Shown: piece after piece, positions 1 to 9,561 of the stretch
Layout: every line of letters begins with the position of its first letter
Numbering within the stretch: the first letter of the stretch is position 1
NCBI GenBank assembly: GCA_002733705.1
Contig: NVWP01000029.1
Span: 1-64,000, forward strand
DNA from: Henriciella sp.
GTDB taxonomy: Bacteria; Pseudomonadota; Alphaproteobacteria; Caulobacterales; Hyphomonadaceae
DNA: 64,000 bases
Direction of reading: 5' to 3'
Translations under genes and position numbers: made by a program
The notes under the pieces: generated by a model
The model's database searches: none
What the model saw: the letters and a program-made list of their open reading frames with translations, nothing else
What the model was told of the DNA's origin: nothing

Positions 1-29
1 TACGAGCTAATCGGCCTTGGGAGACGTTC

Positions 30-767
30 ATGACACCAGAAGACGATCATAGCGGCGAGCTCGTCTATAAACGCGTTCTCCTGAAACTTTCCGGCGAAGC
101 CCTGATGGGGCCTTCCGAGTTTGGCATCCACATGCCAACCTGTCTGAAGTTTGCTGAAGAGATCGCCGGGGCAATCAAACAGACCGGTGTTGAGCTTTGC
201 CTGGTTATCGGCGGCGGAAACATCTTCCGTGGTCTTGCCGGGGCCGCCAATGGCATGGACCGCTCGCAGGCCGACTCCATGGGCATGCTCGCGACCGTCA
301 TGAATGCGCTGGCCATGCAGAGCGCGCTGGAGCAGATCGGCACACCCACCCGGGTTCAGTCCGCCATTCCGATGGATACGGTGTGTGAGCCCTATATTCG
401 CCGCCGTGCGATCCGTCATATGGAGAAGGGCCGCGTGGTGATCTTCGCGGCGGGGACGGGCAATCCGTATTTCACAACCGACACCGGCGCCGCGCTTCGG
501 GCCGCCGAGATGAATTGCGGCGCCATGTTCAAGGGCACGCAGGTCGATGGCGTCTATTCGGCAGACCCCAAGACCCATGCCGATGCAGAACGTTATGAAA
601 AGCTCGGCTATCAGGAAGTGCTGGCGCGCGATCTTCGCGTCATGGATGCCTCCGCCGTCAGCCTGATGCGCGATACAAGCATTCCAATCGTCGTTTTTTC
701 GCTCCACAAGAAGGGCGCGTTGCTTGACGTGCTGCGTGGTGTCGGAACATCGACGCTCATCTCTTAA
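30..767 (+). CDS. pyrH: UMP kinase
   Basis: Uridylate kinase of the bacterial amino-acid-kinase fold, phosphorylating UMP to UDP in the cytoplasm. The N-terminal phosphate-binding stretch (KLSGEAL, about residue 19) and the [10 protein letters not shown] loop (about residue 60) are diagnostic, and the [16 protein letters not shown] segment matches the nucleotide-binding region. At 245 aa it has normal family length with a few extra N-terminal residues. The ATG at 30 follows a GGGAG at 19-23. It heads the classical pyrH-frr-uppS-cdsA-dxr-rseP-bamA run; rpsB and tsf would be expected just left of the window. The gap to frr is 18 nt, so the two are probably co-transcribed. Confidence 0.97.
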   Translation: MTPEDDHSGELVYKRVLLKLSGEALMGPSEFGIHMPTCLKFAEEIAGAIKQTGVELCLVIGGGNIFRGLAGAANGMDRSQADSMGMLATVMNALAMQSALEQIGTPTRVQSAIPMDTVCEPYIRRRAIRHMEKGRVVIFAAGTGNPYFTTDTGAALRAAEMNCGAMFKGTQVDGVYSADPKTHADAERYEKLGYQEVLARDLRVMDASAVSLMRDTSIPIVVFSLHKKGALLDVLRGVGTSTLIS

Positions 768-785
768 TGTGCGAGAACCAGTCTC

Positions 786-1340
786 ATGAGTATAAACAAG
801 AAAGACCTTGAGCGCCGGATGGATGGCGCGATTTCATCGCTTCAGTCGGACCTGGCGGGGCTGAGAACGGGCCGCGCATCCCCGAACCTGCTCGATACGG
901 TGAATGTGCCGGCTTATGGCTCGACCGTGCCGCTGAACCAGGTCGGCTCCGTCTCTGTGCTCGATGCGCGCACCCTGTCGGTGAATATCTGGGACAAGTC
1001 GGTTGTCGGCGCAGCTGACAAGGCGATCCGGGAATCGGGGCTCGGCCTTAATCCGGTGACCGATGGCACCACGCTGCGGATTCCCATTCCGGTGCTGAAT
1101 GAGGAACGCCGCGCCGAGCTTTCGAAGATCGCTGGCAAATATGCAGAGCAGGCCCGTGTCGCCGTGCGCAATGTGCGCCGCGACGGCATGGACCAGCTCA
1201 AGAAGGCTGAAAAGGATGGCGAGATCAGCAAGGACGAGGCCCACGGCCTGTCTGATGACGTTCAGAAGATGACCGATACGCACATCGCGCGTATTGAGGA
1301 CATCGTGAAAGCCAAAGAAGCGGAGATCATGCAGGTTTGA
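786..1340 (+). CDS. frr: Ribosome recycling factor
   Basis: RRF, which with EF-G splits post-termination ribosomes. The protein is 184 aa, the normal length, with the signature GRASPNLLD near residue 29, the [11 protein letters not shown] motif mid-protein and the C-terminal long helix ([18 protein letters not shown]) that forms the three-helix bundle. Start ATG 786 is preceded by only a weak Shine-Dalgarno; spacing from pyrH is 18 nt. The stop TGA (1338-1340) overlaps the proposed TTG start of uppS, implying translational coupling. Confidence 0.97.
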   Translation: MSINKKDLERRMDGAISSLQSDLAGLRTGRASPNLLDTVNVPAYGSTVPLNQVGSVSVLDARTLSVNIWDKSVVGAADKAIRESGLGLNPVTDGTTLRIPIPVLNEERRAELSKIAGKYAEQARVAVRNVRRDGMDQLKKAEKDGEISKDEAHGLSDDVQKMTDTHIARIEDIVKAKEAEIMQV

Positions 1341-2098
1341 GTGCCCAGCCAGCATCCACCGGTGACCCGAAACTTGCTGCGCCCGCTGACCTGCCAACAC
1401 ATATTGGCGTCATCATGGACGGGAATGGCCGCTGGGCGACACGCAGTGGTCTGCCGCGCTCCGTAGGGCACGAGCGGGGTGTGGATGCGCTGCGCAAGAC
1501 GGTGACGGCGGGCCAGAAACTGGGCCTGTCCTACCTGACCGTCTATTCCTTCTCCACAGAGAACTGGCGCCGGCCGGCCTCCGAGGTGGGTGCGCTTTTT
1601 TCCCTGCTTCGCGCTTTTATCAAGAAGGACCTGAAACGTCTCAAATCCGAGGATGTGCGGATCAGCGTCTTTGGCACCCGGTCGGGCCTGCCGCAGGATA
1701 TCTGCGATCTTCTGGACTATGCGGTATCGGAAACATCTGAAAATACGCGCTTCAATCTGGGGATTGCTTTCAACTATGGCGGACGCGAGGAAATTGCGCG
1801 GGCGGCCCGCCGAGTCGCTCGCAAGGTGATGGAGGGGGAGCTGTCGCTCGAGGAGCTGGATCAGGATGCGATCTCGGCCCATCTGGACACATCCGAGTTT
1901 CCCGACCCGGACGTCATTATCCGCACGGGTCAGGAACATCGTCTCAGCAATTTTCTCGTCTGGCAGTCGGCCTATTCGGAGCTCGTTTTCATGGATGTTC
2001 TCTGGCCAGACTTCGGCGAGCCTCATCTCAAGGCCGCGCTGGAAACCTTTTCGGCACGCGAACGCAGGTTTGGCGGTCTGAGTTCGGGGGCCGCCTGA
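1337..2098 (+). CDS. uppS: Isoprenyl transferase (undecaprenyl diphosphate synthase)
   Basis: Cis-prenyltransferase that elongates FPP with isopentenyl diphosphate to undecaprenyl diphosphate, the lipid carrier for peptidoglycan. The catalytic motif [13 protein letters not shown] lies at about residues 22-34, and the [11 protein letters not shown] segment near residue 197 corresponds to the family's RTxGExRxSNF diphosphate-binding motif. The first in-frame ATG is inside the catalytic motif, so initiation must be upstream. The best candidate is TTG 1337, which forms a TTGA overlap with the frr stop, with an AGG just before it. Length 253 aa is normal. Exact start moderately certain. Confidence 0.95.
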   Translation: MSAQPASTGDPKLAAPADLPTHIGVIMDGNGRWATRSGLPRSVGHERGVDALRKTVTAGQKLGLSYLTVYSFSTENWRRPASEVGALFSLLRAFIKKDLKRLKSEDVRISVFGTRSGLPQDICDLLDYAVSETSENTRFNLGIAFNYGGREEIARAARRVARKVMEGELSLEELDQDAISAHLDTSEFPDPDVIIRTGQEHRLSNFLVWQSAYSELVFMDVLWPDFGEPHLKAALETFSARERRFGGLSSGAA

Positions 2099-2099
2099 T

Positions 2100-2927
2100 A
2101 TGGTAGCCTCAAGGCCGGGCAGTCATAAATCGAAGGAGCTGGCGCTACGGGTTGTGTCAGCACTGGTCCTTATCCCGTTTGCCCTTTTTGTCGTTGCGAC
2201 GGGCGGCCTGATCCTCGCCATTGCCTGCGCGGTCTTCGCCGCCATCATGGGCTATGAATGGGCGCGCATGACCGCCTCGCCGATCATGCCGGCAACGGCG
2301 GTCCTCTCGGCGGCCTGTGTCATTGGCGCCTATCTTGGCGACTGGAGCGTCGCCTTCATTGCGCTTCTTGTCTCTGCAGCGATCATCGGACTCATCCATC
2401 CTTCCAGGCCAGGCGAGCGCGCGGTCGCCGCCTTTGGGGTTTTCTATAGTGCCGGCCTGCCGCTTGGGCTGTTCTTCCTGCGCGATGGCGTGTGGTACGG
2501 CCAGGCGGCGGCTCTAATACTTATGGGGACGGTCTGGGCTTCAGATACCGGGGCGTATTTTGCCGGACGAGGTTTTGGCGGCCCGCCTTTGTCGCCCCGC
2601 GATTCGCCGTCCAAGACCTGGAGCGGTGCCATCGGCGCTGTCGTCTGCAGCGCGCTTTGCGGTCTGATCGCCGCCGGTCTGCTCGATGCCTCGCGCATCG
2701 CTTGGCTGGCAGCAGGGGTCATGATTTCGGTTGTTGCCCAGTGGGGTGACCTGTTCGAATCCTCTCTCAAGCGGCGTTACGGCGTCAAGGATACGAGTGG
2801 TTTCCTGCCGGGCCATGGCGGGGTCATGGACAGGGTCGACGGCCTTGGTATGGCCGCTGTGTTCTGCGCCGGACTCCTCGCGCTTGCAGAAGGCATTCAT
2901 GCCGCGCTCGGACTATCGGCAGGCTGA
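2100..2927 (+). CDS. cdsA: Phosphatidate cytidylyltransferase
   Basis: CDP-diglyceride synthase, an inner-membrane enzyme that converts phosphatidic acid and CTP to CDP-diacylglycerol, the branch point for phospholipid synthesis. The 275-aa protein has about six to eight hydrophobic segments and the C-terminal family signature: SPSKTWSGA near residue 172, then QWGDLFESSLKRRYGVKDT and PGHGGVMDRVD (about 215-250), where the Asp residues bind metal. ATG 2100 begins 1 nt after the uppS stop. Its TGA overlaps the dxr ATG by 1 nt (TGATG). Confidence 0.96.
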   Translation: MVASRPGSHKSKELALRVVSALVLIPFALFVVATGGLILAIACAVFAAIMGYEWARMTASPIMPATAVLSAACVIGAYLGDWSVAFIALLVSAAIIGLIHPSRPGERAVAAFGVFYSAGLPLGLFFLRDGVWYGQAAALILMGTVWASDTGAYFAGRGFGGPPLSPRDSPSKTWSGAIGAVVCSALCGLIAAGLLDASRIAWLAAGVMISVVAQWGDLFESSLKRRYGVKDTSGFLPGHGGVMDRVDGLGMAAVFCAGLLALAEGIHAALGLSAG

Positions 2928-4132
2928 TGACCAAGCGTATCAGTATTATTGGGTCGACCGGCTCTATCGGACAGTCTGCGCTATCGGTTGTGGCGTACGC
3001 TAACACGATGGGTGAGGGCCCCCGCTTCGAAATCGAGGCGCTGACGGCGCAGTCCAGTGTCGACTCCCTCGCCAGACAGGCCTGCCGTTTCGGAGCGAAG
3101 CGTGCGGTCATCGGGGATGAGACACTATATGGCGAGCTCAAGGAGAGGCTGGCCGGCTCCGGTGTTGAGCCCGCGGCTGGCAGCGCCGAGATCGTTGCCG
3201 CAGCGTCTATCCCCGTCGACCGTGTCGTCGCCGCAATTGTCGGGATCGCCGGATTGAGGTCCACCTATGCCGCGCTCGCAGCCGGAAATTCGGTGGCGCT
3301 CGCCAACAAGGAGAGCATGGTCTGCGCCGGGCCGCTCCTGAGGAAGACGGCGGCCAGGACCGGCGCGGCGATCGTGCCGACCGACTCAGAACACAATGCG
3401 ATGTTCCAGGTGATGGAGAACCCGCTGGATGTCGACCGGCTCATCCTGACGGCCTCGGGTGGGCCATTCCTGCGCACGCCGCTGAACCGTCTGAAGACTG
3501 TGACGCCCGATGAAGCCTGCGCGCATCCTCGCTGGTCGATGGGGCGCAAGATCTCTGTCGACAGTGCGAGTTTCATAAACAAGGCGCTTGAGCTGATCGA
3601 GGCGTCCTTCCTGTTTGACGTTCCGGAATCGCGCATCGATGTTCTGGTGCATCCGCAGTCTGTGATCCATTCAATGGTCAGCTATGTTGACGGCTCATTC
3701 CTTGCACAGCTTGGGACGCCAGACATGCAGACGCCTATCGCACACGCTTTGACCTGGCCGGACCGCCGGGTGACGACGTCGGTCGAGCGGCTAGACCTTG
3801 CCGCTATTGCGCGGCTCGATTTCGAAGAGGTCGATGACGCGCGCTTTCCTGCGATCCGGCTGGCGCGTGAAGCGCTGCGTGACTCGAATGCCGCGTTGAT
3901 TGCCATGAATGCTGCCAATGAGATCGCGGTGGATGCGTTTCTGGACGGCAGGTGCCGCTTTACGGATATCAACCAGATCGTCGAAACAGCCGTCTCGGCC
4001 GCCGGACAGCTCTTGTCCGGCCATGACGGCGAGCCGGGTCTTGAGGATATTGTGGCGATGGATGAGAAGGCGAGAGCCTTTGGCGGGGACCTCGTAGAAA
4101 CTGGGCGGATCGAGACAAAGAGCGAAATCTGA
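2927..4132 (+). CDS. dxr: 1-deoxy-D-xylulose 5-phosphate reductoisomerase
   Basis: IspC/Dxr, the NADPH-dependent second step of the MEP isoprenoid pathway (DXP to MEP). The N-terminal Rossmann motif GSTGSIGQSAL starts at about residue 9, ANKESMV is near residue 125, and the metal and substrate site DSEHNAMFQ is near residue 152; the C-terminal helical domain is present. Length 401 aa is normal. Start ATG overlaps the cdsA stop, and its own stop overlaps rseP ATG at 4132. With uppS in the same run and ispDF at 45342-46487, the window holds three MEP enzymes plus the polyprenyl step. Confidence 0.97.
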   Translation: MTKRISIIGSTGSIGQSALSVVAYANTMGEGPRFEIEALTAQSSVDSLARQACRFGAKRAVIGDETLYGELKERLAGSGVEPAAGSAEIVAAASIPVDRVVAAIVGIAGLRSTYAALAAGNSVALANKESMVCAGPLLRKTAARTGAAIVPTDSEHNAMFQVMENPLDVDRLILTASGGPFLRTPLNRLKTVTPDEACAHPRWSMGRKISVDSASFINKALELIEASFLFDVPESRIDVLVHPQSVIHSMVSYVDGSFLAQLGTPDMQTPIAHALTWPDRRVTTSVERLDLAAIARLDFEEVDDARFPAIRLAREALRDSNAALIAMNAANEIAVDAFLDGRCRFTDINQIVETAVSAAGQLLSGHDGEPGLEDIVAMDEKARAFGGDLVETGRIETKSEI

Positions 4133-5304
4133 TGAGCGGAATAGTTACCCAGGGCCCGATTTTTATTGTCTGCCTCGTCTTTTTACTTGGCGTCGTCGTC
4201 GTCATTCACGAGCTTGGGCACTATGCCGCCGGCCGGGCCTTTGGTGCTGCGGTAGAGTCCTTTTCCGTCGGTTTTGGCAAGCCGATCATGGAATTTATGG
4301 ACAAGCGCGGGACGCGCTGGCGCGTCAACTGGATCCCTCTGGGGGGCTTTGTGAAATTTGTCGGTGAAGGCCAGCTGCCAGGCGATGTCGGCAAGGTGGA
4401 GGAGGGCCCCTCTGGCAAGCCATTCCATGAGATCGGTGTCTGGCCGCGCACGGTCGTTGCTGCTGCCGGGCCGGCTGCGAACTTTGTGCTGGCCGCCCTG
4501 ATCTTCGGACTCTTCTTCTATTTCAACGGCTCTTACCAGGCCCGTGTCGGTGTCGTGGAGGTGCTGGAGAATAGCGCCGCTGCCGAAGCCGGTATCGAAG
4601 AAGGTGATGTCTTCGTGTCCATAGATGGCGACATGATCGAGAATGCGGGTGACCTGCAGACCATCGTGACCATGTCGAGCAATACGCCGCTTCGGACGGT
4701 TGTGGAACGTGGCGGTGAGACCGTTGAGCTCATCGTCACGCCCAAGCGCCAGATGCGCGAGAATGCGGTGGGCCAGGTCCAGCCGCTCGGGACGATGGGG
4801 GTCATGCTTCAGGAGATGCGCGATACGGCGACCCGGGTGGACTATAATCCGGTCGAAGCGCTCGCCATGGGCGGCGTGCAAACCTGGGATACGGTTGCAA
4901 AGACCACGGACCTTATCGGCCACATGATCACGGGCAAGGAGGCGTTGAGCACGCTCAGCGGTCCGGTGGCGATCGGCGATGTCAGCCGCCGGGTCGTCAA
5001 CCGTACGATGGAAAACGATTCCGTGCCGCTGGCAGACCGTCTCACGGCCCTGTTCTGGAGCATGATGAGCATCTGCGCGGCAGTCTCTGTAGGAATTGGA
5101 TTCTTTAATTTACTTCCATTTCCTGTGCTGGACGGTGGTCACATCGTTTTCAATTGCTATGAAGCAATTGCCGGCAAGCCGATGCCGGCCCGGGTGCAGG
5201 AGGGCGCCCTGATGGCTGGTATGGCTTTGCTGCTTGGGATGTTTGTCTTCATCACATGGGGCGACGTACTGGAAACAGGGCTGTTCAACGGCACGCGGGG
5301 CTGA
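4132..5304 (+). CDS. rseP: RIP zinc metalloprotease RseP
   Basis: Site-2 intramembrane metalloprotease that cleaves anti-sigma factors and remnant signal peptides in the inner membrane. The zinc motif HELGH is near residue 25 in the first transmembrane segment, one PDZ domain spans roughly residues 140-205, and the second metal motif NLLPFPVLDGG is near residue 325. At 390 aa with a single recognisable PDZ it is the short alphaproteobacterial type rather than the two-PDZ E. coli form. It sits between dxr and bamA, the conserved envelope-stress arrangement, with 34 nt to bamA. Confidence 0.95.
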   Translation: MSGIVTQGPIFIVCLVFLLGVVVVIHELGHYAAGRAFGAAVESFSVGFGKPIMEFMDKRGTRWRVNWIPLGGFVKFVGEGQLPGDVGKVEEGPSGKPFHEIGVWPRTVVAAAGPAANFVLAALIFGLFFYFNGSYQARVGVVEVLENSAAAEAGIEEGDVFVSIDGDMIENAGDLQTIVTMSSNTPLRTVVERGGETVELIVTPKRQMRENAVGQVQPLGTMGVMLQEMRDTATRVDYNPVEALAMGGVQTWDTVAKTTDLIGHMITGKEALSTLSGPVAIGDVSRRVVNRTMENDSVPLADRLTALFWSMMSICAAVSVGIGFFNLLPFPVLDGGHIVFNCYEAIAGKPMPARVQEGALMAGMALLLGMFVFITWGDVLETGLFNGTRG

Positions 5305-5338
5305 TAGCCGAACGTCGAAGTAAATTGAGAGTCTTGCC

Positions 5339-7903
5339 ATGCGATCAGTGTTCGCCGCCTCGATGATTAGTGTTGCCACCGCTCTCGGTGCTTCCGCCCT
5401 ATCGGGTTCACTACTGACGGCGAAGGCCCAGGCCCCTGAATCCGCAGAAAGGATCCGGGCCATCCAGGTCGAAGGCAATGAGCGGATCGAAGACCGGACG
5501 ATCCAGTCCTATCTTCTGGTTGAGCCGGGCGACCCGTTCGATGCGGAGCGAATCGATCTCTCCCTGAAAACACTTTTCGCGACAGGCCTGTTCGCGGATG
5601 CGTCTTTCGAGAAGTCCGGCCAGGACCTCATCGTGCGCGTGGTCGAGAACCCGATCATCAACCGCGTTATCTTTGAGGGTAACAGCGCCATCGACGACGA
5701 CAAGATGCGTGAAGAAATCCAGGTGGCGCCGCGCGGTATCTTCACCGCAGCCCGCGTCCAGTCTGACGTCCAGCGCATCCTCGAACTCTATCGCCAGTCC
5801 GGGCGATTTGCCGCGACGGTGGAACCGCAATACAAGCCGCTTGAACAGAACCGGGTCGATCTGGTTTTCGTGATCAATGAAGGTCCGGTCACCGGCGTGA
5901 GGGCCATCAACTTCATCGGCAATGAAGAATATGCCGACCGGCGCCTGCGCAGCGAAATCGCCACGCGTCAGTCGCGCTGGTGGCGTTTCTTCAGCTCGAA
6001 CGACAATTACGATCCGGGTCGTCTGGAATATGACCGCGAACTGCTGCGCCAGTTCTACCAGAATAATGGCTATTACGACTTCCGCGTCGTCTCCGCTGTG
6101 GCCGACCTCACCCCGGACCAGGAAGATTTCTATATCACCTACACGGTGGATGAAGGTGACCAGTACAATTTCGGGACAGTCGCGGTTGAGACGGAACTCG
6201 ACAAGCTCAATGGCGAGTCGCTGCGCAATGCGTTGAATCTGACCGAAGGCGACCTGTTCCGTGGCAACCAGATCGAGAATGCGATCGATACGCTGACCTA
6301 TGCGGCCGGTATCGCTGGCTATGCATTCGTCGACATCACCCCTGACCTGCGCCCCAATCCGGAAACCAACACGGTTGATGTGACCTTCCAGATTGATGAG
6401 GGCCCTCGTGTCTATATCGAGCGGATCAATATCGTCGGCAATACACGCACGCTGGACAAGGTGATCCGGCGCGAACTTCGTGTGGCAGAGGGCGACGCCT
6501 TCAACCGCGTTCTCCTGGACCGGTCGCGCAACCGGGTTCGCGCGCTCGGCTACTTCAAGAATGTCGAGATCACTGAAAACCCGGGCTCTGAGCCTGATCG
6601 CACCGTGGTCGACATCAGCGTGGAAGAACAGCCGACGGGCGAGCTCTCCTTTGCTGCTGGTTATTCCTCGGTCGATGCCTTCCTGTTCGATGTCAGCGTT
6701 TCCGAACGCAACTTGCGTGGCCGCGGGCAGACCGCCATTGCGCGTGTATCGGCGTCCCAGCGCCAGCAATATGTCGATCTGCGCTTCCGCGAGCCGCGTT
6801 TCCTTGACCGCAATCTTGCGGCGGGGATCGATCTTTTTTCCTCGCGTTCTGACTTCTCGAATATCGGGCAGGGAGGCTTTACGTCGGATACAATTGGCGC
6901 GGGCGTAAATGTGGGCTTCCCGCTAACAGAAAACACCAACCTAGGTTTGCGCTATCGACTCCAGCGTGACGAGCTCGACATAGAACTTGGAAATGTTGTA
7001 GTGGATTCGACCGGTGATCGCCTGTTTGTAACCGATACCTTTGATAATGGTACGCCGGACGACCCAAGTGACGATACCACATTTGATAGGCCGGCTGTGC
7101 CAGGAGATGATCTTCCGGACTCGGCGCTAGTTGTCGATGCGTGTTCGCCTATTTACAATCAACGTAGCTTCACGAATTGCCGAAATGAGCGCGCTGAAAT
7201 TTCGTCAATCGTTGGCTACACCTTCAATTGGGACCGCCGGAACGATCCGATCCAGCCGACCGGCGGCTTCGACTTCTCGTTCAGTCAGGATGTGGCAGGC
7301 CTCGGGGGCGATGTTCAGTATATCCGTACCGAGACATCCGCGGCCACCTATCGCGGTATCTTCAAGGGCGTGCGCGCCAGTGTTCGGCTTTCCGGCGGCT
7401 TTATCACTTCGTGGAACGAGGATGACGGCATCCGGATCAACAACCGCTTCTTCCGGGGCGGCAGCAATTTCCGCGGCTTTGATGTCGCCGGTCTCGGCCC
7501 GCGCCGTATTGTTCGCGAGGTTGATGCGGACGGCAATGTCCTGCGCACTCGCCGCGGCCGCGCCCTTGGCGGCAAGGCCTATTATCAGGGGACAGCAGAG
7601 CTGACCTTCCCCAACTTCCTGCCAGACGAGTACGGAATCGATACCGCGCTGTTCGTGGAAGCTGGCTCCGTTGGCATGCTTGATGATATCGACATCGAAC
7701 CTGTGCAGGAAGCCCTTCTCAGCCCGGACGTGGCTGCAGTGGAATTGTCCAAGACGGGTATGGGGCTTCGTGCCTCGGCCGGTCTCTCGGTGGGCTGGGA
7801 CTCGCCGTTCGGGCCGATCCGGTTCGATTTCTCGCAAATCATCAGAAAAGAAGAGTACGACCGGACGGAAACCTTCCGGTTCAGTACCTCAACCCGCTTC
7901 TAG
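5339..7903 (+). CDS. bamA: Outer membrane protein assembly factor BamA
   Basis: Central Omp85 subunit of the BAM complex that folds beta-barrel proteins into the outer membrane. It has a signal peptide ending near residue 31 (AKAQA), five POTRA repeats to about residue 430, then a 16-strand barrel with the conserved RGF of the L6 lid loop (GGSNFRGFD) and a C-terminal Phe. The 854 aa exceed usual family length. Much of the excess is an Asp-rich, Cys-pair-containing loop insertion at about residues 541-621, where local GC falls to about 51% against about 63% on both sides. It is followed by skp and the lpx genes. Confidence 0.97.
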   Translation: MRSVFAASMISVATALGASALSGSLLTAKAQAPESAERIRAIQVEGNERIEDRTIQSYLLVEPGDPFDAERIDLSLKTLFATGLFADASFEKSGQDLIVRVVENPIINRVIFEGNSAIDDDKMREEIQVAPRGIFTAARVQSDVQRILELYRQSGRFAATVEPQYKPLEQNRVDLVFVINEGPVTGVRAINFIGNEEYADRRLRSEIATRQSRWWRFFSSNDNYDPGRLEYDRELLRQFYQNNGYYDFRVVSAVADLTPDQEDFYITYTVDEGDQYNFGTVAVETELDKLNGESLRNALNLTEGDLFRGNQIENAIDTLTYAAGIAGYAFVDITPDLRPNPETNTVDVTFQIDEGPRVYIERINIVGNTRTLDKVIRRELRVAEGDAFNRVLLDRSRNRVRALGYFKNVEITENPGSEPDRTVVDISVEEQPTGELSFAAGYSSVDAFLFDVSVSERNLRGRGQTAIARVSASQRQQYVDLRFREPRFLDRNLAAGIDLFSSRSDFSNIGQGGFTSDTIGAGVNVGFPLTENTNLGLRYRLQRDELDIELGNVVVDSTGDRLFVTDTFDNGTPDDPSDDTTFDRPAVPGDDLPDSALVVDACSPIYNQRSFTNCRNERAEISSIVGYTFNWDRRNDPIQPTGGFDFSFSQDVAGLGGDVQYIRTETSAATYRGIFKGVRASVRLSGGFITSWNEDDGIRINNRFFRGGSNFRGFDVAGLGPRRIVREVDADGNVLRTRRGRALGGKAYYQGTAELTFPNFLPDEYGIDTALFVEAGSVGMLDDIDIEPVQEALLSPDVAAVELSKTGMGLRASAGLSVGWDSPFGPIRFDFSQIIRKEEYDRTETFRFSTSTRF
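6961..7200 (+). other. Low-GC variable surface-loop insertion within bamA
   Basis: I counted 122 G/C in these 240 bases (51%), against 38 of 60 at both 6601-6660 and 7261-7320 (63%). It encodes a barrel segment rich in Asp, Thr and Pro with two cysteines (residues 602 and 614). Rare-looking codons (GTA, AAT, ATA, CTA) cluster here. Position between barrel strands suggests an extracellular loop; origin by recombination or diversifying selection is inference. Confidence 0.55.
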
Positions 7904-7904
7904 A

Positions 7905-7921
7905 AGTTCTCAGGAGGAACT
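7905..7921 (+). promoter_or_regulatory. Small hairpin presenting the skp Shine-Dalgarno in its loop
   Basis: AGTTC (7905-7909) pairs with GAACT (7917-7921), and most of the AGGAGG of skp (7912-7917) lies in the 7-nt loop, with its last G in the stem. The stem is only 5 bp and starts one base after the bamA stop. It may keep the strong ribosome-binding site exposed between two highly expressed genes. The pairing is seen in the sequence; the role is inference. Confidence 0.3.
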
Positions 7922-7922
7922 C

Positions 7923-8534
7923 ATGAAACTCTTCAATGCCGCCATGGCATCTTTCGCAACGCTTATCGCCGGCGCGTTCGTCGCAGCGCCGGTTGCTGCC
8001 GCACAGGGCACATCCGTCGTCGTGATCGACCAGGAACGCATCATGACGCAAAGCCAGGGCGGGCAGGATATTGCCGCCAAGGTCGAGCAGATCGGGACGA
8101 CTATCCAGTCGGAACTCACCCCGGAAGCCACCGCGATCCAGGAACAAGGCCAGTCGCTTGAAACGCGCACCGCCAATATGTCCATGGAAGCCATCGCTGC
8201 CGATGAAGCACTGCGCACCGAAGTCGAGGCCTATGCCCAGCGTGCCCAGCAGTTCAATCGCAAGCGCCAGATCGCCGCTGCCGAGCTTCAGGCCACCGAA
8301 CGGGCCGCCTGGATGAAATTCTTCCAGGCCCTTCAGCCGGTGCTCGAAGAGGTCGTCACCGAGACGGGCGCCGATGTCATGCTCGACAGCTCGCAGGTGG
8401 TCTGGTCCGCAGAAGCCATCGATGTGACCCAGTCGGTCATCACGAAAATGAACGCGGCGATGCCGACAGTTGAGGTCACCCGTCAGACTCTTCCGGCCCA
8501 GGCGCGTCAGCAGATCCAGCAGCAACAGCAGTAG
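7923..8534 (+). CDS. skp: Periplasmic OmpH/Skp family chaperone
   Basis: Skp-like holdase that escorts unfolded outer-membrane proteins through the periplasm to BAM. Residues 1-27 are a signal peptide ending ...VAAAQG. Next comes a short beta segment (VVVIDQERIM), then long Gln/Glu/Ala-rich helices predicted to coil, and a final beta-rich part. A poly-Gln tail ends the 203-aa protein. Start ATG 7923 has an excellent AGGAGG 5 nt upstream; an open frame extends further back, but only through the bamA coding region in another frame. Position between bamA and lpxD is the standard one. Confidence 0.92.
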   Translation: MKLFNAAMASFATLIAGAFVAAPVAAAQGTSVVVIDQERIMTQSQGGQDIAAKVEQIGTTIQSELTPEATAIQEQGQSLETRTANMSMEAIAADEALRTEVEAYAQRAQQFNRKRQIAAAELQATERAAWMKFFQALQPVLEEVVTETGADVMLDSSQVVWSAEAIDVTQSVITKMNAAMPTVEVTRQTLPAQARQQIQQQQQ

Positions 8535-8544
8535 TTGAACTCCC

Positions 8545-9561
8545 ATGGCGGTCGATCCTCGGTTCTTTGAGGCCCTGGGGCCCGTCTCGCTGGGCGAACT
8601 TGCCCGGGAGACAGGCGCCGACTGCCGCGGAGATACAGGCCGGCTGATCAAGAGCGTCGGGTCCGCGGCAAACGCGGGATCCGACGAGATCTGCTATTAT
8701 GACGCGAAAAAGCCGCCGGAAGAGGGGGCTGTCAGCTCCAATGCCGGCGCCTGCTTTATTCGTGCCGACTTTGCAGATCGTCTCCCCGAGGGGGTGGCGG
8801 CGCTGGTCTGTCCGTTTCCGCGCCTCGCCCATGCGCTTGCCGCGCGAAGACTTATCCGCTTTCGGGACTGGGGTGACGAAAGCCGTCCCCACACGCCCAC
8901 CAGTATTCACGCGACGGCCCGGATTGCGCCGACCGCCCATATCGGGGCAGGGGCCGCCATCGGGGAACGGACAATCGTTGCGCCGAATGCGGTAATTGGG
9001 CCTGGCGTCCAGATCGGGCGCGATTGCGTCATTGGCGCGAATACCAGCATCCAGTCCGCCCTGATCGGGAATAGCGTCAAAATCTATTCGGGTGCGCGGA
9101 TCGGCGAAGCCGGCTTCGGTGTGATGCCGGGGCCGGGCGGGGCAGAGGATGCGCCGCAATATGGACGCGTGATCCTGCAGGACGGGGTCACGATCGGCGC
9201 CAATTCCTGCGTGGATCGCGGTGCGTTCGACGACACGATCCTTGGCGAGAATACAAAGATCGATAATCTCTGCCAGATCGCCCATAATGTGGTCGCCGGA
9301 CGCAATGTCCTCATGGCCTCCTTTGCGGGGATTTCCGGCTCTGTGACCATAGGCGACGGGGTTCATCTGGGCGGGCGGGTTGGCATCGCCGATCATGTCG
9401 TCATTGGCGACAATGCCCAGATTGCGGCCTCTGCAGGCGTCTTTCGTGAGATCCCGTCCGGTGAGACGTGGGGCGGTGTTCCGGCGCGGCCTGTAAGGGA
9501 ATGGATGCGCGAGATCGCCTGGCTGCAGAAGCAGACCTCAAGAGAAAGACGCAAGACGTGA
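8545..9561 (+). CDS. lpxD: UDP-3-O-acylglucosamine N-acyltransferase
   Basis: Third lipid A enzyme, transferring an R-3-hydroxyacyl chain from ACP to the 2-amino group of UDP-3-O-acyl-glucosamine. An N-terminal uridine-binding domain (about residues 1-110) is followed by a left-handed beta helix of hexapeptide repeats ([16 protein letters not shown] and so on, about 115-300). The catalytic His region is at IAHNVV, near residue 249. Length 338 aa is normal. The stop overlaps the lpxA GTG start by 4 nt (GTGA), which leaves no room for the fabZ gene normally found between lpxD and lpxA. Confidence 0.96.
   Translation: MAVDPRFFEALGPVSLGELARETGADCRGDTGRLIKSVGSAANAGSDEICYYDAKKPPEEGAVSSNAGACFIRADFADRLPEGVAALVCPFPRLAHALAARRLIRFRDWGDESRPHTPTSIHATARIAPTAHIGAGAAIGERTIVAPNAVIGPGVQIGRDCVIGANTSIQSALIGNSVKIYSGARIGEAGFGVMPGPGGAEDAPQYGRVILQDGVTIGANSCVDRGAFDDTILGENTKIDNLCQIAHNVVAGRNVLMASFAGISGSVTIGDGVHLGGRVGIADHVVIGDNAQIAASAGVFREIPSGETWGGVPARPVREWMREIAWLQKQTSRERRKT

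Noticed and set aside
5411..6769. Long minus-strand open frame (452 codons) opposite bamA
   Set aside because: Lies entirely antisense to a clear bamA, has no recognisable family motifs and reflects GC-rich codon bias.
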